A DNA stretch of 46,505 bases from an uncultured Bacteroidota bacterium (GTDB lineage: Bacteria > Bacteroidota > Bacteroidia > Chitinophagales > Chitinophagaceae): the NCBI GenBank assembly GCA_903887005.1, contig CAISOH010000176.1:1-46505 (forward strand). Direction: 5' to 3'. The notes below the pieces were generated by a model, which was not told where the DNA came from, ran no database searches, and worked only from the letters and a program-made list of their open reading frames with translations. Shown one piece after another: positions 1 through 7,500 of this stretch (position 1 is its first letter; every line of letters starts with the position of its first letter). A program made the position numbers and the translations under genes.

Positions 1-2
1 AC

Positions 3-131
3 CTCAACGCAATATCGCAGGACAGGATAGATAAAGTGCAAGAAAAGCTCAACAACAGGCCTAGAAAAAAGAACAATTTTACCTCACCAATTAAATTGCT
101 AAATTTACATAACGTTGCATTTGCTGCTTGA
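3..131 (+). mobile_element. IS30-family transposase, C-terminal end (partial, runs off the left edge)
   Basis: The frame starting at base 3 is open to the TGA at 129-131 and encodes about 42 residues. It contains an ISQDRIDKVQEKLNNRPRKK-type segment followed by a short tail, the usual C-terminus of IS30-family DDE transposases (LNxRPRK followed by a TP/SP position). Only the end of the protein is in the window. The stop codon overlaps the TTG used as start of the next gene. In IS30 elements the reading frame reaches almost to the right inverted repeat, so the element edge should lie within about 15 bases of the stop. Family assignment is from motif recognition only. Confidence 0.7.
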
Positions 132-1687
132 ATTCAGCGTCCAAGATTTTAGGCTTGTTGCTGTTTTTATTTTTAACTCCATCTCAAACCAAATCCCAAA
201 TACTGCCAAGGGAGGGTTGCAACCTTCATTACAGGCTCATCGGCTTTTCATTTCCTGCAAAAATAAACGAGGTTTATTCCTGCAAACTTGAAATTGCATC
301 AGGCTATTTTATTTCAGAAGATTCATTTAAAAAGAACATTGTAAAAAGATGCTCTTCAAAAGAAAACAAGATAATAGCCGAAGTTCCTTCTTTTGGCACC
401 CGATATACCTGGCGCGTAATATATACCGGCAAAAAAATAACTTCAACAGGTTTATTTCATTTTAGCACATTAATTAACCCGAATGTTGACACTAACGTTA
501 CACGCTTCAGAATTCTGGTCGCCGCTGAAAAATATAAAGACGCTTATGTTTTTTTAGATGGGGCCCAAACACTTTACGATATGAACGGGCATCCGGTATG
601 GTATGTGCCTGACAACGAACTGTCAGGTGACGGGACTACTCATTTACGCGATCTTAAAATTACGCAACAGGCAACTATTACATTCATAAACAAGGCTAAC
701 ATTTATGAAATAAATTACAATGGCGATGTTTTATGGAAAGGGCCAAATAATGGCGCTGTAAGTGGGGCTAATGTGGAAGCTTATCATCATGAATTTACCC
801 GTCTGTCCAATGGACATTATATGGTGCTGGGAATGGAATCCGTTTTATGGGACAGGAAACAACCATCTCCAAGTGATATTAACTTACAGCCAGTTTCCGT
901 ATCTGCAATCAAAGATGAAATAAATAAACCTGCTAACCGGAAAACACCGCTCGGAACGATTATAGAATATGATGAAAAAGGAACTGTAGTCTGGTCATGG
1001 AAATCTTCTAACTATTTTACAACATCTGACCTTAATTACTACAACGACCCGCTAAATATGGCAATTATAGATCCCCATAGCAATTCATTTTTTTTTGACG
1101 AAAAAGAAAAAGTCATTTATGTAAGCTATAAAAACATCAGCAGGGTAATTAAAGTCAAATACCCGGAGGGAACAGTTATAAACACTTATGGAGAAATTTA
1201 TAAACCTGGTGTACCCGTAAAAGGAAACGGTATGTTTTGCGGCCAGCATTCCGTCAGGCGATCTCAAATAGGGTGTTTATTCCTGTTTAACAATAATAAT
1301 TGCGATTCCGGGCAGGCCTCCCCTAAGATCAAAAAGTTCCTGGAGCCTGCTAATGAAAACGGGCAGCTCAAAAAAATCTGGGAATACGAATGTACAGTTG
1401 AGGGCGATTTTGCAAGAAGATTTCCATCCGGCGGTAATGTTATTGAATTACCCGATCAGTCAGTATTTGTATGTATGAGCGGGCTTTACAGCAAAGTATT
1501 TATTGTAAGTAGTGATAAACAAATTTTATGGAGCGCTTTGCCGGAAAAATGGGACCCATCTGAAAAAAAATGGAACGTTTGTAGCCAATACCGTGCAAGT
1601 ATCATCCCAGGCAGGAAAGAACTGGAACGTCTTATCTGGAATGATGAGAGAAATAATCTATCAGGCAAAACTGCACAAAGGCCATGA
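128..1687 (+). CDS. Arylsulfotransferase-like (ASST) beta-propeller protein, copy 1
   Basis: 519 residues. A signal peptide (hydrophobic core about residues 8-18, ending near KSQ) implies export. The body looks like the arylsulfotransferase propeller family, whose characterised members move sulfate between phenolic compounds in the periplasm: YDMNGHPVWY at about 150-159, a HH pair at 220-221 before an EF(T/R)RLxNGHYMVLGME stretch, a GQH motif, and GGNVIELPDQS near the end. About three quarters of the residues match copy 2 by eye. The first in-frame start is TTG at 128, inside the IS30-like end. Where copy 2 has its ATG this copy has GCG, so the native start seems lost. Copy 1 also has H317-S-N where copies 2 and 3 have H-D-N. 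Function as a sulfotransferase is inferred from family; activity may be altered. Confidence 0.75.
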   Translation: MNSASKILGLLLFLFLTPSQTKSQILPREGCNLHYRLIGFSFPAKINEVYSCKLEIASGYFISEDSFKKNIVKRCSSKENKIIAEVPSFGTRYTWRVIYTGKKITSTGLFHFSTLINPNVDTNVTRFRILVAAEKYKDAYVFLDGAQTLYDMNGHPVWYVPDNELSGDGTTHLRDLKITQQATITFINKANIYEINYNGDVLWKGPNNGAVSGANVEAYHHEFTRLSNGHYMVLGMESVLWDRKQPSPSDINLQPVSVSAIKDEINKPANRKTPLGTIIEYDEKGTVVWSWKSSNYFTTSDLNYYNDPLNMAIIDPHSNSFFFDEKEKVIYVSYKNISRVIKVKYPEGTVINTYGEIYKPGVPVKGNGMFCGQHSVRRSQIGCLFLFNNNNCDSGQASPKIKKFLEPANENGQLKKIWEYECTVEGDFARRFPSGGNVIELPDQSVFVCMSGLYSKVFIVSSDKQILWSALPEKWDPSEKKWNVCSQYRASIIPGRKELERLIWNDERNNLSGKTAQRP

Positions 1688-1765
1688 TAATACATTGGTC
1701 ACAGCCTTAACCTATGACCAAAAATATTTACATCCAGTTAATAAATATCTTTTAAACAAACTCAT

Positions 1766-1787
1766 TTATAGGTATTTATACCTATAA
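1766..1787. promoter_or_regulatory. 9-bp inverted repeat between the ASST copies
   Basis: TTATAGGTA and TACCTATAA face each other across a TTTA loop, 79 bases after the stop of ASST copy 1 and 53 bases before copy 2. There is no U-run after it, so it is more likely an operator or an mRNA-processing hairpin than a classical terminator. Confidence 0.4.
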
Positions 1788-1840
1788 CTATAAGGCGGAT
1801 TTTACTAAATTTACAATTCACTCCAAATCTAATATTTTTC

Positions 1841-3379
1841 ATGTCGAGGATTTTAGGCATGTTATTGTTTTTATTTCTTACTCCATCTCAACTTAAATCC
1901 CAGATACAACCACGGGAAGGTAGCAAGCTGCATTACAGGCTCATAGGCTTTTCATTTACCCCGAAAATTAAACAGGTTAGTGCCAAACTGGAAATTGCAA
2001 AAGGCTATTATAATTCAGAAGATTCATTTAAAAAGAATATTGTAAAAACACTGTCTTCAAAAGATAACAAAATAATAGCCGAAGTCCCTTCATTCGGCAG
2101 CCAATATACATGGCGTGTAACTTATAAAAGCATAAACATAACTTCAGAAAAAACCAGTTTATATCATTTCAGTACATTAACTAACGGAAATGTGGATACA
2201 AACATTACCCGCTTCCGGATCCTGCATACGGCTGAAAAATATAAAGATGCTTATGTTTTTTTAGATGGCACCAGGACGCTTTACGATATGAACGGGCATC
2301 CGGTATGGTATTTACCGGATGTGGAGGGATCTGATGGCGGAAGTATTGATATTCGTGATCTTAAAGTTACACCCCAGGGCACTATTACATTTATTGACAA
2401 CATAAACATATACGAAATAAACTACAATGGCGATGTTTTATGGAAAGGGCCGAATAATGGCAAAGTAAGTGGAGATTCACTGGAGCATTACCATCATGAA
2501 TTTACACGTCTCAGAAATGGCCATTATATGGTGTTAGGAATGGAATACGTGACATGGGATAAGGATCTGAAATTCTCAGAAGGCGGTAATTCACTGTCTC
2601 CTTCCAATGCAGGAATGAACGTAAAAACAGATACTCCACATAAATGGAAATCGCCTTTCGGAACAGTAATAGAATATGATGAAAAGGGGAACGTTTTCTG
2701 GTCGTGGAAATCTTCAAATTATTTTATAGCCTCTGATATTATGTATTACAACGACTCATTAAAAAGTCCGTTTATGGATGTGCATGACAATTCATTCTTT
2801 TTTGATGAAGAGGCTAAAGTCATTTATATAAGTTACAAAAAACTCAGCAGGATAATTAAAGTGAAATATCCCGAAGGAACAGTTATGAACACTTATGGCG
2901 AAATTTATAAGCCGGGTGTTCCGATAGCCGGAAACGGCTTGTTTTGCGGCCAGCATGCAGTCAGGCACTCACAAACCGGGTGTTTATTCCTGTTTAACAA
3001 TAATGATTGTAATAACGGGCACACTCCTAAAATCAAAAAGCTGCAGGAACCTACTAATCATGGAGAACAGATTAAAAAAATATGGGAGTATGAATGTACT
3101 ATTGAAGGTAATTATCCCGGAAAATTTCACACCGGAGGGAATGTAATAGAATTACCGGACCAGTCATTATTTGTTTGTATGGGTTCCAGCTACTGTAAGG
3201 TATTTATTGTAAACCCGGAGAAAAAAATACTATGGAGCGCACTGCCCGAAAAATGGAACCCATCAGAAAAAAAATGGAACGTATGTAGTCAATACCGGGC
3301 AAGTATCATCACCAACCGGAAAGAGTTGGAACAACATATCTGGAACGAAGAGAAGAGCATAACCTTACAAGTTCAATAA
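1841..3379 (+). CDS. Arylsulfotransferase-like (ASST) beta-propeller protein, copy 2
   Basis: 512 residues with a signal peptide (residues 1-20, MSRILGMLLFLFLTPSQLKS). It shares the ASST-type propeller layout of copy 1: YDMNGHPVWY at 148-157, HHEF at 218-221, HDN at 315-317, GQH at 370-372, and a closing IELPDQS blade. Histidines of this kind carry the transient sulfo group in characterised ASST enzymes, but I cannot say which is catalytic here. It starts at an ordinary ATG with no Shine-Dalgarno sequence, normal for this phylum. It follows copy 1 by 153 bases, so the pair looks like a tandem duplication. Substrate unknown; expected location is the periplasm or outer surface. Confidence 0.8.
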   Translation: MSRILGMLLFLFLTPSQLKSQIQPREGSKLHYRLIGFSFTPKIKQVSAKLEIAKGYYNSEDSFKKNIVKTLSSKDNKIIAEVPSFGSQYTWRVTYKSINITSEKTSLYHFSTLTNGNVDTNITRFRILHTAEKYKDAYVFLDGTRTLYDMNGHPVWYLPDVEGSDGGSIDIRDLKVTPQGTITFIDNINIYEINYNGDVLWKGPNNGKVSGDSLEHYHHEFTRLRNGHYMVLGMEYVTWDKDLKFSEGGNSLSPSNAGMNVKTDTPHKWKSPFGTVIEYDEKGNVFWSWKSSNYFIASDIMYYNDSLKSPFMDVHDNSFFFDEEAKVIYISYKKLSRIIKVKYPEGTVMNTYGEIYKPGVPIAGNGLFCGQHAVRHSQTGCLFLFNNNDCNNGHTPKIKKLQEPTNHGEQIKKIWEYECTIEGNYPGKFHTGGNVIELPDQSLFVCMGSSYCKVFIVNPEKKILWSALPEKWNPSEKKWNVCSQYRASIITNRKELEQHIWNEEKSITLQVQ

Positions 3380-3570
3380 GCGGCAAAATAATTCCTGTAA
3401 TATGATAGGCTTTAAGACATTAATGCTGAATCATAACTATTCAGTGCTGCTGAAAATAATGATACCATCCTAATCCGGCCTGGCGCAGTGCTCCAACAAA
3501 ACACTTGTATCTATAATAACGTAAGTTAGACGGTTTATTGTTTGAAATTCAACCAATAGTAGATTAAAAT

Positions 3571-3628
3571 CCCGATAGGGATGACATTATTATAGAAAAT
3601 AAAAATGATAAATGGCAAAACCCTCTGA
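3571..3628. repeat. Two short Bacteroidota-style hairpin boxes
   Basis: ATCCCGATAGGGAT followed by GACATTATTATAG, then about 30 bases later ACCCTCTGAAAGGGT followed by GACAT. Each is a small palindrome with the same GACAT tail, so they look like two copies of one dispersed element. Similar boxes are common between genes in many Bacteroidota genomes; that last point is recall and was not searched. Confidence 0.5.
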
Positions 3629-3709
3629 AAGGGTGACATAAAACACAGGTTATAGATAGTTGCAACTTATTGGTTTTCAGTGACTAGACCTCCGAACTCA
3701 TGTTAACTT

Positions 3710-3966
3710 AAGCCCTGAAGGGCCTCAAGGGGCGGAATATATTAGCGATGGGCAACGCCCATCGGTTAAATGAAAAAAATACCGTTAAGCCCTCAAGGGG
3801 CGGAATATATTAGCGATGGGCAACGCCCATCGGTTAAATGAAAAAAACACCGTAAGCCCTCAAGGGGCGGAATATGTTAGCGATGGGCAACGCCCATCGG
3901 TTAAATGAAAAACACCGTTAAGCCCTGAAGGGGCGGAATATATTACCGATGGGCAACGCCCATCGG
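3710..3966. repeat. Four-copy tandem repeat, ~67-bp unit with an internal hairpin
   Basis: Four direct copies spaced 68, 67 and 66 bases. Each has AAGCCCT(C/G)AAGGGGCGGAAT, then a perfect hairpin CGATGGGC-AAC-GCCCATCG, then a GGTTAAATGAAAAA-type linker and an ACCGT. Copies differ by only a few bases, the first has a small insertion, and the fourth lacks the linker. No reading frame spans them. The copies are too few, and the unit is hairpin-plus-linker with no distinct spacers, so this is not CRISPR. Possible roles are a REP-like dispersed element or a stack of transcript-end hairpins. Confidence 0.85.
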
Positions 3967-4497
3967 AACTGTAATCAGGATAAATTAGTGCATCTATTAA
4001 TTGCCCGATCACTATTTGGATTTCGGTCATGGCCCCTCATAAAATAATCAAATATTATATTTTAGGACATTGCGTCATAATCAAATTCAATAAAAATAAA
4101 TTATCCAAATAATTTGGAATTGTCAATATTATTGTTTACATTTGTTGTGAAATTAGAGTGTTATTACGATATTTGAAATATTATAAAAATCATCAAAATA
4201 TCACAGCGCAGGAAATTGGCAAGAAAAGCGCAACAGTACGCAAAAAATGCGCAAGAATTTGTGGATAATTTTTGCCTATTTAATTGATTATCAATGACAA
4301 ACCAATTTTAATCACCCTAAAAAAAAATTTCAAGATAAATTGCGCAAGAAGATACTGTTTGTAAATTTATTATAATATCAGCTCGGCGGAATTTTTATTG
4401 ATGATTAGTAGATCTCTCAAATCCTGGAGGAATGGCACCAATAAATAGGAGTAACCACCAATGCACCAATCTATGCCGTGCTAGGTATAACCTGTAA

Positions 4498-4550
4498 AAT
4501 AATACAGAGTCTATCCCGGATTTTCGAGATAGCCTCTGTATTATTTTTTA
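4498..4550. terminator. Strong bidirectional terminator hairpin
   Basis: Twelve-base perfect arms AATAATACAGAG and CTCTGTATTATT enclose a 24-base, partly self-pairing loop. A T-run follows on the plus strand and a TTATTTT tract follows on the minus strand. It sits 20 bases beyond the stop of the minus-strand adhesin gene and should end that transcript. Confidence 0.85.
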
Positions 4551-4569
4551 ATTCCTAATCTTACAACTA

Positions 4570-7500
4570 TTATTCAACCACAAAATGGAACACATTATGC
4601 TCATTGGCTGAACGCACATTCAATATGTACATCCCGCTGGCCAATCCATTGCTCATCTGTACCTGCTCATTTAATTTACCATCGCGGGCCATTACTTTAT
4701 TGCTGTACACAACCTGGCCAAGCATATTCGATATTTCCAATGATACCTCTTCATCAATACCTGTACCAATGGTGCCCTTAATTATAAACGTACCATTGTT
4801 TGGATTTGGCATCACCCTGATATCACTGCCTTTGCCGGCCTGGTCAACTCCAAGACTGTGAATGTTCATGATCACAGAATGAGATGTTGGCAAACCGCCG
4901 CAATCCCCGCTACCCGTTACTATGCACGTTACAGAATCCTTATTGAACAGATTGCTTGTTTTCAGGGTATTCGCTGTCTCTCCCAATAGCGGTGTACCAT
5001 TTAACACCCACTGGAAAGTGGGGGCTGGCCCGCCATTTGAACTTATTACCACCTTCAATGTAACGGGCTGACCGATTACCAATGCGCCCGATGGTGTAGC
5101 TGTTATTGAAAACACAGGCGCTAATGGCGGCTGTACTACCATCGTTACACTGTTGCCTCCTGATGGCAGCAACGCACATGGGTCATTACTGGTCATCGTC
5201 ACAGATACCATATCATTATTGACCGGCACATATGAATATGTAAGTCCTGCACCTTTAACAGTACCTCCTACGCTCCATGAATAAGTTGGAGCCGATCCGC
5301 CAAATGCAGGGGATACTGCACCGAATGTCACCTTCGTACCCTTACATACTGTAGCGCCAGGGTCTTCAGATATTGATACCGATGGATTGCCCGTTGGATT
5401 TACCGTCATCACCACTGAATTACTTACCGCAGATGGTAAAGCGCATTGTGCACTGCTCGTCATGATTACTTTTACAATATCCCCTGTTTTTGCAGGTATG
5501 TAACTATAGAACGAATCCATGCCTGTTACTAAGGTACCGTTCACAAACCATGCATACACGGGAGTTAAGCCACCGTTCACAGGAATAGCAACAAATGAAT
5601 CTGCAGCGCCTTCGCATACCGTAAACCTTGTTATTCCTTTTATAACGATTTCACTCACGCTGACAGATGGAATAACTATCGGGATGATGTTCACTATTGC
5701 ATTGGATAACATATTGGACGTACAGCCGGTAGCCGCATTTACTGCCTGTACCGTATAGGTGCCTGCTGCCGTTTGTACTCCAAGGTCAAGGCTGCTGCCG
5801 CTACCCCATGCAGGGAAACCGACTGCAGTACTGCCTAAGTATAACTGGTAGGTAATTCCTAAATCTGAATTTTTAAGCCTGATATTAACTCCCGTACCGC
5901 CGGCGCAATAACTGCCACCGCCCAGTACACTGTCGGCTGTTGGTAATGGATTGATGGAGACCATGGCCGAAGACAGCATGTTCATTGAACAGCCCGTAGT
6001 CGTATTAACAGCTACTACCGTATAACTGCCACCTGCCGTCTGAGCTCCAAAATCAAGAGCTATGCCTGTGCCTGTTACAGGCGTGCCTGTAATGACGCCG
6101 CTGTTATATAACTGGTATCCGGTACCAACATTGGAACCGCTCAGGAAGATATGTTCGCCGGAGCCGCCGGAGCAATAGCTGCCACCGCCGCTTACCGTAT
6201 ATACCAATGGTAATGGATATGCGTTGATTACCGCGCTGCCCGACATTACCGCTGTGCATCCGCTTACCGCATCTGTAGCCATAACTGTATAGGTGCCCGC
6301 AGCAGCCTTTATACCAAAGTCAAGCGCGGAACCTGTGCCGGCAACGGCACTGCCTACCTTCGTCGTTCCGTTTAATAACTGGTAATTGATGTTGATATCC
6401 GACATGTTCAGACCAACATCCATTCCGGCGCCACCGGCGCAGTAATTTCCGCCTCCGGTCACTGAATAAGCATTGGGCAACGGATTTACATTGATTGTTT
6501 CACTGCCCGACATATTGATGCCGCACGAGGTAACCGCATTGGCTGCAATAACCGTATAGGTGCCTGCTACCGTCTGCAATCCGAAATCAAGCGCAAGGCC
6601 ACTGCCATGTGTTGTTCCTCCTACGGGCAGCGTACCATTGTATAACTGGTAATTGATCCCTATGTTAGACGCGCTTAAACCAACATGTACACCGGTAGTC
6701 CCTGCACAATAGTTGCCGCCGCCGGTCATTGTATATACCGTAGGCAGAGGAGTAGTATTTACAGAAACGCTGCCGGTCATATTGTTCGTACAGCCAGTAG
6801 CTACATTCGTGGCTGCTACTGTATAATTACCTATACCTGTCTGTAAACCAAAATCCAGCATTCCGCCGCTGCCTGCAAGCGGGCTGACACCGGTCAGCAC
6901 AGCTCCGTTCAGGTACAACTGGTAATTAACACCCGGCTCAGAAAAGGACAGCCCGACTGACTGGCCCAAACCACCAACGCAATAACTGCCACCGCCGATA
7001 ACCGTAAACGCTGTAGGCAATGGATTGGATGTTGCCAGAACACTGTTGGACATCGCATTCGTACATCCGGTACCAGTATTAGTTCCGATAATGGTGTAAG
7101 TCCCCGCTGTTCTCATTCCGAAAAAGAGGGATAAATTCGTACCCGGAAGATTAGATAATGGACCCGTTACAGCAACTCCGTTCTGGTATAACTGGTAATT
7201 AACACCAATATCTGAAGCGGAAAGCTTAATATCAATACCTGTGCTTCCTGTGCAATAGTTGCCTCCGGGAGCTGTCGTTAATACAGCATATGCCGTGGGC
7301 GCCGCATTCTTTGTAACCGTAACGCTGCCGCTCATATTATTGCTGCAGCCGGTCAGGCTACTGGTGGCAACAGCCGTATAGGTACCATTAGGTTCAAAAC
7401 CAAAATTGAATGAAGAACCTGTTCCGGTAGCGCTACCAACAGGTGTAATGCCATTAAATAACTGGTAGGTAGTGCCCGCGTCGGAGCCGGTTAAGCCAAC

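Larger units (their letters stand above)
3380..4497. other. Gene-free stretch with short hairpin repeats
   Basis: No credible reading frame in 1.1 kb. It holds two short box-like hairpins (3571-3589 and 3614-3628), a four-copy ~67-bp repeat (3710-3966), and then about 400 bases of very AT-rich sequence with no recognisable feature. It separates the plus-strand ASST pair from the minus-strand adhesin gene, so it lies downstream of both. Confidence 0.6.

Noticed and set aside
1512-1787. 91-codon plus-strand frame overlapping the ASST copy 1 end
   Set aside because: It is an out-of-frame shadow of the ASST coding region with no independent support.
3710-3966. Four regularly spaced repeats considered as a CRISPR array
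   Set aside because: The unit is conserved over its whole length, including what would be the spacers, and no cas gene is near.
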